Shown here one piece after another: positions 26,704-35,646 of a DNA stretch of 64,000 nucleotides. The notes under the pieces are model-generated. The model had not been told where the DNA came from. It searched no databases and was given only the letters and a program-made list of their open reading frames with translations. The DNA is taken from positions 379,691 through 443,690 of the forward strand of contig DFNX01000010.1 in NCBI GenBank assembly GCA_002376235.1, written 5' to 3'. A program made the translations under genes and the position numbers. The stretch comes from Neorhizobium sp. UBA3556. Lineage in GTDB: Bacteria > Pseudomonadota > Alphaproteobacteria > Rhizobiales > Rhizobiaceae. Position 1 is the stretch's first letter, and each line of letters begins with the position of its first letter.

Positions 26704-27306
26704 ATGGAAAGACTGGTTCACACGATGATGGAAACGCTTGGACCTTTCGGTATCGCGCTTCTCATGTTTCTGGAAAACATCTTTCCGCCCATCCCGTCTG
26801 AACTGATCATGCCGCTTGCCGGCTACCTGGCGACGCGCGGCGACATGAACATTCTGGTCGTTATCGCCTCTGGCACGGCTGGCTCCCTGCTCGGGATTTT
26901 GCCCTGGTATTTCCTCGGCAGAAAGCTGGGACATGAAGGGGTCAAGAGGTTCGCCTCGCGCCACGGTCGATGGCTAACCATGTCGCCATCGGATGTCGAT
27001 GCAGCGGCGGACCGCTTCAAGCGCCACGGCAAGGTTTCCGTCCTCGTCGGGCGGCTTATTCCGACCATTCGCACGTTGATATCCGTGCCTGCAGGTGTCG
27101 AGGCGATGTCGCTCGGACAATTCCTCACGCTGTCCGCCATCGGGACATTCATCTGGACCACGGCGCTTGCTCTGGCGGGATATATGCTGGGGCAGGCCTA
27201 TGGTGTCGTCGCGGACTATGTCGATCCGGTTTCGACCGCAGTGCTTGCACTGCTCGTCGCCGTCTACATCTACCGGGTCGCAACCTACAGGGATGAGCGC
27301 GCATGA
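26704..27306 (+). CDS. DedA-family membrane protein
   Basis: 200-residue inner-membrane protein of the DedA/SNARE-associated family, implicated in lipid flipping and envelope homeostasis. Family motifs are visible: ENIFPPIPSELIMPLAGYLA near residues 20-40, and GRLIPTIRTLISVPAGVEAM near 110-130, including the conserved Arg/Pro residues. GAGAGGAG precedes the ATG. The stop overlaps mgtC by 4 bp. Divergent from osmC. Confidence 0.9.
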   Translation: MERLVHTMMETLGPFGIALLMFLENIFPPIPSELIMPLAGYLATRGDMNILVVIASGTAGSLLGILPWYFLGRKLGHEGVKRFASRHGRWLTMSPSDVDAAADRFKRHGKVSVLVGRLIPTIRTLISVPAGVEAMSLGQFLTLSAIGTFIWTTALALAGYMLGQAYGVVADYVDPVSTAVLALLVAVYIYRVATYRDERA

Positions 27307-27764
27307 GTGATTGGACTACGGCCTTGGGCGTTCAGCTCGATTTCGTGCCCCATCTGGCCGCACTCATGTTCGCCTATGTCCTCGCCCTGCCGATCGGCTG
27401 GGATAGGGAGCGCAACGAGCGGAGTGCAGGATTGCGCACGTTTCCGCTCGTCGCAATAGCAGCCTGCGGTTTCATACAGGCCGCAGAAACCGTGACAGTA
27501 GGTAATCCCGAGGCAACGGCACGTGTGGTCGAGGGGTTAATCAATGGTGTCGGGTTTATTGGCGGCGGTGCCATTCTTGTTGGCAAGGCTAGCACACGTG
27601 GGACCGCGACAGCGGCAAGCCTTTGGGCTACGGGTGCGATCGGCGCCGCGGTCGGACTGGGTGCCTATGACACCGCCATCGTGCTTTCCATCGTCACCTT
27701 TGCCACGCTGAGAGTAATGTCGAATTTCAAATCGACCAAGAGTGAGGACGACGCTTCTTCCTGA
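27303..27764 (+). CDS. MgtC/SapB-family membrane protein
   Basis: 153-residue protein with about four membrane helices. The family segments LPIGWDRERNERSAGLRTFPLVAI and INGVGFIGGGAILVGK are present. It has the short form without a C-terminal ACT-like domain. The family is linked to Mg-limitation and acid or envelope stress. It is translationally coupled to dedA. Confidence 0.88.
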   Translation: MSDWTTALGVQLDFVPHLAALMFAYVLALPIGWDRERNERSAGLRTFPLVAIAACGFIQAAETVTVGNPEATARVVEGLINGVGFIGGGAILVGKASTRGTATAASLWATGAIGAAVGLGAYDTAIVLSIVTFATLRVMSNFKSTKSEDDASS

Positions 27765-27815
27765 CGAGCCATATATCCGACTTTCCTGCCACGCCGTGTG
27801 CATGGGGAAAGCGGA

Positions 27816-27844
27816 CAAGAAAAAGCCCGACGCCTGCGCCGGGC
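27816..27844 (-). terminator. Rho-independent terminator of the PRC-barrel gene
   Basis: On the minus strand a GC-rich hairpin (arms GCCCGGCGC and GCGTCGGGC with one mismatch, 27825-27844) is followed by TTTTTC. It lies 20 bp after the PRC-barrel gene stop at 27865. It could also serve as a convergent end for mgtC. Confidence 0.75.
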
Positions 27845-27864
27845 CCATTATGTGTCATCGCAAT

Positions 27865-28161
27865 CTAGTGGCGATGTTCGGGCATTTGCTTGAGCTGATC
27901 TTTCGTCCAGGCTGTGACGGCGTGAACATCACCATCCTGGTCGCGCATGAATTCCAGATCGGTTAACGGAACGGCGACAGGCTTGGCACCAATGCCGAGA
28001 AATCCTCCGACATCGATGATTGCGGTACTGTCTTCACCAGATCCATGGATATGATCGACCTTGCCGACCTTATGATCATCAGCGCCGTAAATCGTCGCCC
28101 CCTCCAGAACCGCCGGCGTCAGTTCCGTCGTGTTCAGGCGAACATGATTGGTGTGGTCCAT
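27865..28161 (-). CDS. PRC-barrel domain protein
   Basis: 98-residue single PRC-barrel protein (VLEGATIYGADDHKVGKVDH and IDVGGFLGIGAKPVAVPL). These small cytoplasmic proteins are common in rhizobial stress regulons; the molecular role is unknown. The ATG at 28161 has a strong AAGGAGGA upstream; the longer frame to 28266 lacks an RBS. An EcfG-like promoter lies 34 bp upstream. Confidence 0.88.
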   Translation of the reverse strand: MDHTNHVRLNTTELTPAVLEGATIYGADDHKVGKVDHIHGSGEDSTAIIDVGGFLGIGAKPVAVPLTDLEFMRDQDGDVHAVTAWTKDQLKQMPEHRH

Positions 28162-28194
28162 GATGTTTCCTCCTTGTGTTATCCGCAAGGGCCA

Positions 28195-28219
28195 AACCTC
28201 ATGGACAAGCTTTTGTTCC
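28195..28219 (-). promoter_or_regulatory. EcfG-like promoter of the PRC-barrel gene
   Basis: On the minus strand GGAAC (28219-28215), 16 bp, then GGTT (28198-28195), one mismatch from CGTT. Its position just upstream of a PRC-barrel gene fits general-stress control. Confidence 0.6.
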
Positions 28220-28262
28220 GGTAGCTGTCTTCGGCGGAATGCCGGAAAACTGGGGGAAAAGG

Positions 28263-28487
28263 TCATACATGCCGCAACTCGTTGAGGCCGCGGTGAGCGG
28301 CGATCGCCCTGCGCATCGCGGGCATCGTGTCATTGCCTTCCCGAAACAGATTGATGACGATCGCGGCCGCCAGTTCAGCCTCGGGACTGTCCTTGGTGAC
28401 ATTGGCGACAGCCATCCACTCCGTAAAGGCGGTGCCGACGATATCGAGTTCGGTCGGTCCGAAAGTCGTTTCGAAAAAGTTTCTCAT
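28263..28487 (-). CDS. Hypothetical protein, 74 aa
   Basis: Small acidic-to-neutral protein MRNFFETTFGPTELDIVGTA with a helical, Ala-rich body (AELAAAIVINLFREG). The frame extends to an ATG at 28538, but the ATG at 28487 gives a more natural N-terminus. It is not recognised as a known family. The neighbouring PRC-barrel and DUF2934 genes suggest a stress-related accessory gene. Confidence 0.5.
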   Translation of the reverse strand: MRNFFETTFGPTELDIVGTAFTEWMAVANVTKDSPEAELAAAIVINLFREGNDTMPAMRRAIAAHRGLNELRHV

Positions 28488-28669
28488 GTGATGCGCCTGT
28501 GGTGGTCGCGGCGGGATGAGTGCATCACGCGTCGTCATTCAAGATGAAGGATTTCGCCTTGGCGGGTTGCTGGCTTTTCGTCTCTTGCCGTTTCTCATCC
28601 GTCATCGGCGCTACTTTCAATCCCGCGTGAATTGCGGGACCGGCCTGATTGCAGATCGGAAATAGAGCT

Positions 28670-28849
28670 TCAACCCTCATCCTCGTCGTCCCAGTCGGAA
28701 CGACCAAGAGGATCGGTGGCGCTATGAGCGTCGCGTTCCCACTGATGGGCGGCATGCTGCCAGTGTTCCTGATCGAGGCCCTGCGGGCGACCAGCCTGCT
28801 CCCATAGATCATAGGCCTTGCGGGCAATCCATTCGTCGCGCTCAGACAT
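28670..28849 (-). CDS. DUF2934-family small protein
   Basis: 59-residue protein starting MSERDEWIARKAYDLWEQAG, with HWQHAAHQWERD following. This pattern of short Trp-rich helices (xRAYxLWExAGxPxGxxxxHWxxA) is the DUF2934 signature. The start at 28849 has CGGGAGGAAACG directly upstream. The function is unknown; members are common in rhizobial stress loci. A 51-codon frame that overlaps its stop (28680-28525) has no recognisable features. Confidence 0.75.
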   Translation of the reverse strand: MSERDEWIARKAYDLWEQAGRPQGLDQEHWQHAAHQWERDAHSATDPLGRSDWDDEDEG

Positions 28850-28975
28850 CGTTTCCTCCCGGATTTATAAGGCAGGAATCTGGGACGCTTCTGGCCGCAA
28901 TCAATGTCCGATACCGTACGAAGGGGCCTGGTTCGACAAAGCCCATAAGCGGACATGGCGTCAAAACTTGGTGTT

Positions 28976-30436
28976 TTACGGACCCGTCGCAGGGGCGATC
29001 TGCATCTGCGCCGGCTGCAACCTGTCCGGCTCCGGTCCCCCTTGCATGTTCGCGGCAGCCGGCGAGGCAGCGCTCACCTGGTCCGTGCCAATCGGTTGCG
29101 GGCTCGTCGTGCCATCGGCGGCCGCGACACGCCAGACCGTGTTGCCTGCATCATCCGCCACGAGCAGCGAGCCGGTGCCATCGATGCCGAGGCCGACAGG
29201 GCGGCCATGAGCCTGGTCACCATTGATGAAGCCTGTGACGACGTCCTGTATCTTGCCTGACGGCTTGCCGTTCTCAAAGGGAATGTAGACGACCTTGTAG
29301 CCATTAAAGCTGTCGCGGTTCCAACTGCCACGGTTGCCGACAAATGCTCCGTTCGCATAGGCTTGCGGCATGGCTGAGCCTTCGGTGAAGGCCATGCCCA
29401 GCGCCGCCACATGGCTGGACAGCGCATAATCCGGCTTGATCGCCTTTTCGACCATGTCGGGTCGCGGCGGATAGACACGCGGATCGACGTGATCGCCGTA
29501 GTAGCTCCACGGCCAGCCATAAAAACCGCCATCCTTCACGGACGTCATGTAGTCAGGCACCAAGTTTGGACCGAGCTCGTCGCGCTCGTTGACCACGGTC
29601 CAGAGTTCGCCGGTTTGGGGATGGAATGTCAGTCCGTTCGGATTGCGCAGGCCTGAGGCAAACACACGTGCCGCCCCGGTCTGCCGGTCAACCTGCCAGA
29701 TGGCGGCCCGGCCTTTTTCCGCTTCGAGACCGTTTTCGGCGATGTTCGAATTGGAACCCACAGAAACATAGAGCATGCGGCCATCCGGGCTCAGTGCCAT
29801 ATCCTTCGTCCAGTGATGGTTCAACGGACCGCCGGGAAGTGGCGTCAGCGTTCGTGGCGCTTCGCTGATCTGGTTCTGGCCGAGTTCATATGGATAGGTC
29901 AGAATGGCACTGGCGGACGCCACGTAGAGCGTGTTGTCGGCCCATGCCAGGCCAAACGGGGAATCGAGCCCCGTCAGAAGGTCATGACGCTCGTCCACTT
30001 GCCCATCGCGATTGGTGTCTCGCAGCAGGGTGATGAGATTGGTTTCCTTCTGCTCGCCGCCACCGCCGGAAGCCATCGCCATGATCCAGCCGCGGATGAA
30101 GTCCTTCGGACGACTGAGCGGCTTTCCCTCCGGCGCCTTCGACTGCACAACCAGCACATCGCCGTTCGGCAGCGTGTGAACCGTGCGTGGGTTTGCGAGG
30201 TCTTTGGCATAGGCTGTCACCTTGAGGCCTTCCGGTACGGTCGGCGTCTCGCCATCCTTCCAACCCACCACCTTGGCCACCTTGAGATCCGGCAGCAATT
30301 CCTGCTGCGGTTCCGGCAAGACCGGGTCGGGCCCGATCTGTTGGGACGTATCGAATGCCGCAGTCTGCGCCATCGTGGTGCCTGCGAGGCAGGCTGTCAA
30401 AGCAAGGGCGGACACGCCAGGAAAGAACGATTTCAT
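28976..30436 (-). CDS. Periplasmic sorbosone-dehydrogenase-like (PQQ-type beta-propeller) sugar dehydrogenase
   Basis: 486-residue secreted protein with signal peptide MKSFFPGVSALALTACLAGT (cleavage after TTMA at about residue 23). The body is a six-bladed beta-propeller of the soluble glucose/L-sorbosone dehydrogenase type: LANPRTVHTLPNGDVLVV, YVSVGSNSNIAENG, FASGLRNPNGLTFHP and GRPVGLGIDGTGSLLVADD. Such enzymes oxidise aldoses with PQQ in the periplasm. The start at 30436 has CTGGAGGG upstream. It follows a DUF2231 membrane gene with a 1-bp gap, which may be its electron-transfer or anchoring partner. The substrate is unknown. Confidence 0.82.
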   Translation of the reverse strand: MKSFFPGVSALALTACLAGTTMAQTAAFDTSQQIGPDPVLPEPQQELLPDLKVAKVVGWKDGETPTVPEGLKVTAYAKDLANPRTVHTLPNGDVLVVQSKAPEGKPLSRPKDFIRGWIMAMASGGGGEQKETNLITLLRDTNRDGQVDERHDLLTGLDSPFGLAWADNTLYVASASAILTYPYELGQNQISEAPRTLTPLPGGPLNHHWTKDMALSPDGRMLYVSVGSNSNIAENGLEAEKGRAAIWQVDRQTGAARVFASGLRNPNGLTFHPQTGELWTVVNERDELGPNLVPDYMTSVKDGGFYGWPWSYYGDHVDPRVYPPRPDMVEKAIKPDYALSSHVAALGMAFTEGSAMPQAYANGAFVGNRGSWNRDSFNGYKVVYIPFENGKPSGKIQDVVTGFINGDQAHGRPVGLGIDGTGSLLVADDAGNTVWRVAAADGTTSPQPIGTDQVSAASPAAANMQGGPEPDRLQPAQMQIAPATGP

Positions 30437-30437
30437 C

Positions 30438-30878
30438 TTATACCCTCCAGGCCAGTCTTGCGTATTTTCTTGCCGACGTAACGGCAGCGAAAACGATAAG
30501 CACGAATGTTGCCGTCGAAATCGCCAGGCCGAACGGAATGACTGCCGTCCAGCCGTCACGGGCATGAACGAAGCTATTGACGAAGGCGAGCAACAGGATC
30601 GCGATATAAAGCAGGATTGCCATGAAGCCGGGGCGAAGTGGCCGTGTGCGCCGCCGTAGAATATCGACTACGCCTGCCAGCAAGCCGATGGCCCCAAACA
30701 GAAGTCCGGCAAACAGAAGCCATGAGGCGAAGGTCAACCAGATCAGGTTACCGCCGCTTTGCCAGTAAGCGATGTCTGCCGCCAGGGTGAGCGTGAAGCA
30801 GACGAAGGGGAAGGGGACGAAGAGCGACTGCAAAGGATATGCGGCGTAATCGCGGTTTGGTGAAGAAAGGACGGCCAT
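30438..30878 (-). CDS. DUF2231-type membrane protein
   Basis: 146-residue protein with four hydrophobic segments (LFVPFPFVCFTLTLAADIAYW; WLTFASWLLFAGLLFGAIG; FMAILLYIAILLLAFVNSFV; ISTATFVLIVFAAVTSARKY). The YPLQSLFVPFPFVCF opening fits the DUF2231 family. It is the first gene of a pair with the sorbosone-dehydrogenase-like gene and divergent from the caa3 oxidase operon. A heme- or quinone-linked role is only inference. Confidence 0.78.
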   Translation of the reverse strand: MAVLSSPNRDYAAYPLQSLFVPFPFVCFTLTLAADIAYWQSGGNLIWLTFASWLLFAGLLFGAIGLLAGVVDILRRRTRPLRPGFMAILLYIAILLLAFVNSFVHARDGWTAVIPFGLAISTATFVLIVFAAVTSARKYARLAWRV

Positions 30879-30914
30879 CTGTCACTCCGGGGCACAGGTG
30901 AGCTTGTGCCAATC

Positions 30915-30940
30915 AACCGCATCACGGCGCGAATTGTTCC
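30915..30940 (-). promoter_or_regulatory. EcfG-like promoter of the DUF2231/sorbosone dehydrogenase pair
   Basis: On the minus strand GGAAC (30940-30936), 17 bp, then GGTT (30918-30915), ending 36 bp before the ATG at 30878. One mismatch from the consensus. Confidence 0.55.
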
Positions 30941-31020
30941 CGTATAGGTGCGGCCCGCGAACAACATCGGCTCAAAACACAGGTCGCTATGAACAGGCGG
31001 ACATAAAATGACAGTCGCTT

Positions 31021-31045
31021 GGAACAATGAGGTTCTGCCACCGTT
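31021..31045 (+). promoter_or_regulatory. EcfG-type promoter of the caa3 oxidase operon
   Basis: GGAAC (31021-31025), 16 bp, CGTT (31042-31045): a perfect match to the alphaproteobacterial general-stress consensus, 35 bp before the coxB start. It is back-to-back with the EcfG-like element of the divergent pair. Confidence 0.72.
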
Positions 31046-31080
31046 TCGCCACGAATGTACATGCAGAGGGGCGGTTCTGA

Positions 31081-32112
31081 ATGACAGATGGCTGGGTGAC
31101 AGGCCTATTCCAACCGAGACGGTCGAAGAGGCATTTGTCGCGGCTCTGTCCATGCCTCATCGCACTGCTCGTCCTCCCGCTCCCGTCCTGCTCCGGCAAT
31201 CACTCCGCACTCGACCCCGCCGGCCCGGAGGCAGCAAACGTCGCGCAGCTTTTCTTCGTCATGCTGGCCGGTGGGGCAATCATCTGGCTTGGGCTTGTCG
31301 CCGCCCTTATCTACGCCGCGCGAAAAAAGCGGGAGCACAGCGAGGAAAGCGCCGGCCGTGTCATCCTTTGGGGCGGAGCAATCATCCCGACAATCATCCT
31401 TTGCGCGCTGCTCTCCTATGGCATGTGGCTCATGCCGGCGATCCGGCCATGGGTACCGGACGATCAGCAGGTGCGGCGTATCGAAGTGACCGGCGAACAG
31501 TTCTGGTGGCGGGTGCGCTATCTGGATGAGGCCGGCGGAGTGATGTTCGAGACGGCCAATGAGGTACGTATTCCGGTCGGTCAACCGGCGCATTTTTTGC
31601 TCAAGGCGGCGGACGTCATCCATTCCTTCTGGGTTCCTTCACTCGGCGGAAAGATGGACATGATCCCCGGTCGCACCAATCCGCTGACGCTCACCGCCGA
31701 CAGGGAAGGGACCTATCGCGGCGTCTGCGCCGAATTCTGCGGTGAATCCCACGCACTGATGGCCTTTACCGTGCGCGCGGTGGCGCCCGATGAGCATGAG
31801 GCCTGGCTTGCCGAGCGAATGGCCTCCAACCCACATGATGCCGAAGGGCTTGAAGTTTTCCTCAACAATGGCTGCGGCGCCTGTCATGCGATCTCCGGCA
31901 CGGCCGCCAGTGGCCGTATCGGGCCAGATCTCACCGCATTCGGGGAGCGCGAGACGCTCGCCGCCGGAACTTTGCCTCACACCGCCGAGGACATCGCCCG
32001 TTTCGTCTCCTATCCGGGCGTGATCAAGCCGGGCGTGAAGATGCCGCATTTCGGCATGCTTCCTGAAGACGACATCAAGACAATCGCGGCCTTCCTGAAG
32101 GAGCTCAAGTGA
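31081..32112 (+). CDS. coxB: caa3-type cytochrome c oxidase subunit II fused to cytochrome c
   Basis: 343-residue subunit II. A lipoprotein-type signal (LIALLVLPLPSCSG, acylated Cys about residue 37) is followed by two membrane helices (about 55-80 and 95-120), the CuA domain with ADVIHSFWVPSLGGKMD and CAEFCGESHALM (all CuA ligands present), and a C-terminal cytochrome c domain with CGACH (about 265) and a distal Met near GVKMPHFGM. The fused heme makes this a caa3-type oxidase. The stop overlaps the subunit I/III start by 4 bp. Confidence 0.93.
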   Translation: MTDGWVTGLFQPRRSKRHLSRLCPCLIALLVLPLPSCSGNHSALDPAGPEAANVAQLFFVMLAGGAIIWLGLVAALIYAARKKREHSEESAGRVILWGGAIIPTIILCALLSYGMWLMPAIRPWVPDDQQVRRIEVTGEQFWWRVRYLDEAGGVMFETANEVRIPVGQPAHFLLKAADVIHSFWVPSLGGKMDMIPGRTNPLTLTADREGTYRGVCAEFCGESHALMAFTVRAVAPDEHEAWLAERMASNPHDAEGLEVFLNNGCGACHAISGTAASGRIGPDLTAFGERETLAAGTLPHTAEDIARFVSYPGVIKPGVKMPHFGMLPEDDIKTIAAFLKELK

Positions 32113-34625
32113 TGGTGGAGCTCGGCAATTTTTCGCCCGAAGAGCGTTCGGCACAGGAAGAGCGGTTGCGCAAGGTGTGGAAGACACCAGGCGGCTGGCG
32201 TTACTGGACCTCTGTCAACAATAGCGAGATCGGCCTCTGGTACGGTGTCACCGCCTTTGCCTTCATGCTGTTTGCCGGACTGCTGGGCCTGCTGATGCGC
32301 GCCCAGCTCGCGGTGCCGAACAACGATCTGATTTCCGCAGAGCTGTTCAATCAGGCCTTCACCCTGCACGGCACGGTGATGATGTTCCTCTTCGCGGTGC
32401 CGATCTTCGAAGCGATCGCGATCTTCCTCCTGCCATCCATGCTGGGCGCGCGCGAACTGCCATTTCCGCGTCTTTCCGCCTTCGGCTACTGGAGCTTTCT
32501 GCTCGGCGGCATTTTTGTCTGTGGCTCGATCTTCTTCAATGCGGCACCCAATGCCGGCTGGTTCATGTATCCGCCGCTTGCCACCGACAAGGAATATGCC
32601 GGCATCGGTGCCGATATCTGGCTGCTCGGTCTGTCCTTCATCGAGGTGGCCTCGATCGCCGCCGCCGTCGAGATCATCGTCGGCATCATGAAATGCCGCG
32701 CGCCGGGCATGCGCATCAACATGATGCCGATGTTCGCCTGGTATCTTTTGATCGTAGCCGGGATGATCCTCTTCGCCTTCCCACCGCTGATTGCCGGCGA
32801 CATCCTGTTTGAGATGGAGCGGATGTTCGACTGGCCGTTCTTCGACGTTTCGCGCGGCGGCGATCCGCTTTTGTGGCAGCACCTGTTCTGGATCTTTGGT
32901 CATCCAGAGGTTTACATCATCTTCCTTCCGGCGATCGCGCTGATGGCGATGATCGTGCCGACGTTTTCGCAGCGGCCGATCGTCGGCTATTCGTGGATCG
33001 TGCTGGCGGCGGTTGGCACAGGTTTCCTAAGCTTCGGCCTGTGGGTGCATCATATGTTCACCACAGGCCTACCGCAGATCTCACTAGCCTTCTTCTCTGC
33101 CGCATCCGAGGCGGTGGCTATCCCGACGGGGGTGCAGATTTTTGTCTTCATCGCCACCATGCTGGCGGGTCGGGTGATCTTCTCCGTACCGATGCTGTTC
33201 GGGGCAGGGGGGCTGGCGATCTTCACCATCGGTGGCCTGACTGGTGTGATGGTGGCGCTTGTCCCTTTCGACTGGCAGGCGCATGACACCTATTTCATCG
33301 TCGCACATCTGCATTACGTGATCATCGGCGGCGTGTTCTTCCCGATCGTCGCTGGCATCTACTATTACTTTCCCTTCGTCACCGGCAAGAAACTCTCCGA
33401 TGCATGGGGCAAGGTTGCCTTCTGGCTGATGTTCGTCGGCTTCAATGTCGGCTTTTTCCCGATGCATTTCTCCGGATTACGCGGCATGCCGCGCCGCGTT
33501 TTCACCTATCCGGAAGAATTCGGCTGGGACCTGTTTAACATGATCTCGACGATCGGCGCCTTTATCTTCGCTGCCGGGGTGATGACCTTCGTCATCGATA
33601 TCTTCCGGCCGAAACCGGAGCCGAAGGAGCGCAATCTCAACCCTTGGAATTCCGGTACGCTGGAATGGACCAACGATCCCTCCGAGGACTGGGGCATGCG
33701 TTCGGTGCCGATCATCACCAGCCGCTATCCGCTCTGGGAACAGCCAAACCTCCAGGCCGATATCGAGGCGGGGCGCTACTACCTGCCTGATGCCAAGTCG
33801 GGCAAGCGCGAAACGCTCGTCACCTCCGTGCTCGATGCCGAGCCGATCCAATGCCTGCGCGTCGGTGGCGTCTCCCTGGTGCCGATGGTTGCCGCCCTGG
33901 CGCTCGGTGGCGTCTTCATCGCGCTGACCTTCCATTGGTGGATCCCGACCGTCATCTGCGCCATCATAACCTTTATCGCGATCATGGTCTGGCTATGGAC
34001 GGGGACGGCACAGATCCCGGAAGCGGAAGAGGTGGATGTCGGCCTTGGACAGAAACTGCCTGTCTATGTGTCCGGCCCGGCCTCTGTCGGCTGGTGGGCA
34101 ATGTTCATCACCATGGTCGGCGACGGCACAGCCTTTGCCAGCCTGATCTTCGGCTATTTCTTCTACTGGACGGTACATGACGATTTCACCGCCGGTGCGA
34201 CAGGGCCTGGCGTGTTGTGGCCGATGGTGGCACTTATCCTCTTCGTTATCGCATGGCTCTTGACCATCGCGGCACGGGAATTGAACGAGAAGGGACCTGC
34301 CGGTTGCCGCATCGCGCTTGTTTCCGGCATCCTCGTCACCATCGCCGCCTGCCTTGCAGGACTTGCCGGTCCCTATTTCCACGGAATGGATCCGACCTCC
34401 AACGTCTACCCCGCCACCGTCTGGATCATCGCCATCTGGACGGTCGTCCATGGTGCGGTCGGTGTTATCATGCAGGCCTACTGCCTCGTCGGTAGCCTTA
34501 CCGGGCGCGTGACGGCTGCCTATGATCAGGATATCCGCAATGTGACGCTCTACTGGCATTTCATGGCCTTTACCGCCGTCGTCACCTTCGCGGTGCTTGG
34601 CCTCTTTCCAATGGTGAGCGCATGA
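32109..34625 (+). CDS. caa3-type cytochrome c oxidase, fused subunits I and III
   Basis: 838-residue membrane protein. Residues about 30-560 are subunit I with the heme a ligand in FTLHGTVMMF, CuB ligands and cross-linked Tyr in GHPEVYIIFLPAIALM and WVHHMFTTG, and the heme a/a3 His pair in VAHLHYV. From about residue 640 the sequence is subunit III (LPVYVSGPASVGWWAMFITM to the end). The Glu of GHPEV marks an A-type proton channel. Fused I-III subunits occur in some caa3 oxidases. A second in-frame ATG at 32112 is also possible. The gene overlaps coxB and the next gene by 4 bp each. Confidence 0.93.
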   Translation: MMVELGNFSPEERSAQEERLRKVWKTPGGWRYWTSVNNSEIGLWYGVTAFAFMLFAGLLGLLMRAQLAVPNNDLISAELFNQAFTLHGTVMMFLFAVPIFEAIAIFLLPSMLGARELPFPRLSAFGYWSFLLGGIFVCGSIFFNAAPNAGWFMYPPLATDKEYAGIGADIWLLGLSFIEVASIAAAVEIIVGIMKCRAPGMRINMMPMFAWYLLIVAGMILFAFPPLIAGDILFEMERMFDWPFFDVSRGGDPLLWQHLFWIFGHPEVYIIFLPAIALMAMIVPTFSQRPIVGYSWIVLAAVGTGFLSFGLWVHHMFTTGLPQISLAFFSAASEAVAIPTGVQIFVFIATMLAGRVIFSVPMLFGAGGLAIFTIGGLTGVMVALVPFDWQAHDTYFIVAHLHYVIIGGVFFPIVAGIYYYFPFVTGKKLSDAWGKVAFWLMFVGFNVGFFPMHFSGLRGMPRRVFTYPEEFGWDLFNMISTIGAFIFAAGVMTFVIDIFRPKPEPKERNLNPWNSGTLEWTNDPSEDWGMRSVPIITSRYPLWEQPNLQADIEAGRYYLPDAKSGKRETLVTSVLDAEPIQCLRVGGVSLVPMVAALALGGVFIALTFHWWIPTVICAIITFIAIMVWLWTGTAQIPEAEEVDVGLGQKLPVYVSGPASVGWWAMFITMVGDGTAFASLIFGYFFYWTVHDDFTAGATGPGVLWPMVALILFVIAWLLTIAARELNEKGPAGCRIALVSGILVTIAACLAGLAGPYFHGMDPTSNVYPATVWIIAIWTVVHGAVGVIMQAYCLVGSLTGRVTAAYDQDIRNVTLYWHFMAFTAVVTFAVLGLFPMVSA

Positions 34626-35005
34626 AGAGCGTCATCCCGCGCGAGGTGGAAAGCCTCTGGACCCTGTTTACCGCTCCGACCGTCTGGGCGGTGCATTTCG
34701 TCAGCTGTTATGCGGCTGTGGCCGTCTACTGCGCCAAGGCCGCATCGCTCGATTTCGGCTTCGACACGGTAAGACTTTTTCTGGCGGGATTTACCGTCGT
34801 CGCATTGGCCGTCATCGTGCTTTCCGCCTGGCTGGCCTGGCGGCAATGGGGCTTCGGGGTGCATGACCCGCCACATGACGAACCGACGAAAAAAGGCCGT
34901 ACCCTGTTTCAAGGCTATGCGACGCTGCTCCTTTCGGGCCTCAGCTTTGTTGCCGTCATCTACGCCGCCATTCCGCTGATATTTATCGCGGAGTGCCAGC
35001 GATGA
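34622..35005 (+). CDS. Small membrane protein of the caa3 oxidase operon
   Basis: 127-residue protein with three hydrophobic segments (TAPTVWAVHFVSCYAAVAVYC; LFLAGFTVVALAVIVLSAWL; LLLSGLSFVAVIYAAIPLIF). Not recognised as a named family. Its place between the subunit I/III fusion and the ctaG-type gene, with 4-bp overlaps on both sides, suggests an accessory or subunit IV-like role in the oxidase. Confidence 0.7.
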   Translation: MKSVIPREVESLWTLFTAPTVWAVHFVSCYAAVAVYCAKAASLDFGFDTVRLFLAGFTVVALAVIVLSAWLAWRQWGFGVHDPPHDEPTKKGRTLFQGYATLLLSGLSFVAVIYAAIPLIFIAECQR

Positions 35006-35646
35006 AGCGCGCTTCGCTCTATTCCGGTTTGATCCTGCTCGCGGCGCTCTGGGGGCTGTTGCTTCCTTTCGCTGATCGCGCCTCATTCACCATCCATATG
35101 ATTGCCCATATGGGCGTTGTTGCGGGCGCGGCACCGCTGATCGCCATCGGCCTATCGGGAACGCGCCTGGATTTTCCGGCGCGCTGGCCATGGTTCTCGC
35201 CAATTGTTGCCTCGATCATCGAACTCGTCGCCGTCTGGATCTGGCATATCCCCACGCTTAGGGCATTTTCGGAAAGCTCTCCAACAATTGCGGCGATCGA
35301 GCAGATCACCTTTCTCTCGGCAGGGCTGGCACTCTGGCTCTCCTGTCTTGGCGGGCTTGAAGCGGGCAGGGACGGACGACGCATGGCCGGAGCCGTTGGC
35401 CTGCTGTTCACCTCCATGCACATGACGCTGCTCGGCGCGTTGCTGGCGCTGTCGCCGCGGGCACTTTACGGCGAGAGTGAGGTGAGCTGCTTCGGGATCC
35501 CGCTCAGCCCGGTCATCGATCAGCAGGCAGGCGGTGTCATCATGCTGCTGGTGGGCGCGGCGGTCTATCTTGCTGGTGGCGTTTCGCTTCTGGCCGCCAC
35601 GCTTACTTCAGGCATTCCGCAAGCATCGCGCAGCAGGAGAGGCTGA
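35002..35646 (+). CDS. ctaG: caa3-type oxidase assembly factor, CtaG family
   Basis: 214-residue membrane protein of the caa3-associated CtaG family, with about six helices and His residues in MIAHMGVVAGAAPLIAIG, AVWIWHIPTLR and LLFTSMHMTLLGALLAL, typical of copper delivery or assembly factors. The ATG at 35002 overlaps the preceding stop. This family differs from the Cox11-type CtaG of aa3 oxidases. Start and stop overlaps show operon membership. Confidence 0.82.
   Translation: MKRASLYSGLILLAALWGLLLPFADRASFTIHMIAHMGVVAGAAPLIAIGLSGTRLDFPARWPWFSPIVASIIELVAVWIWHIPTLRAFSESSPTIAAIEQITFLSAGLALWLSCLGGLEAGRDGRRMAGAVGLLFTSMHMTLLGALLALSPRALYGESEVSCFGIPLSPVIDQQAGGVIMLLVGAAVYLAGGVSLLAATLTSGIPQASRSRRG

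Noticed and set aside
28525..28680. A 51-codon minus-strand frame overlapping the DUF2934 stop
   Set aside because: It begins within the DUF2934 3' end and has no recognisable motif or clear ribosome site of its own. It may be real, but nothing in the sequence supports it.
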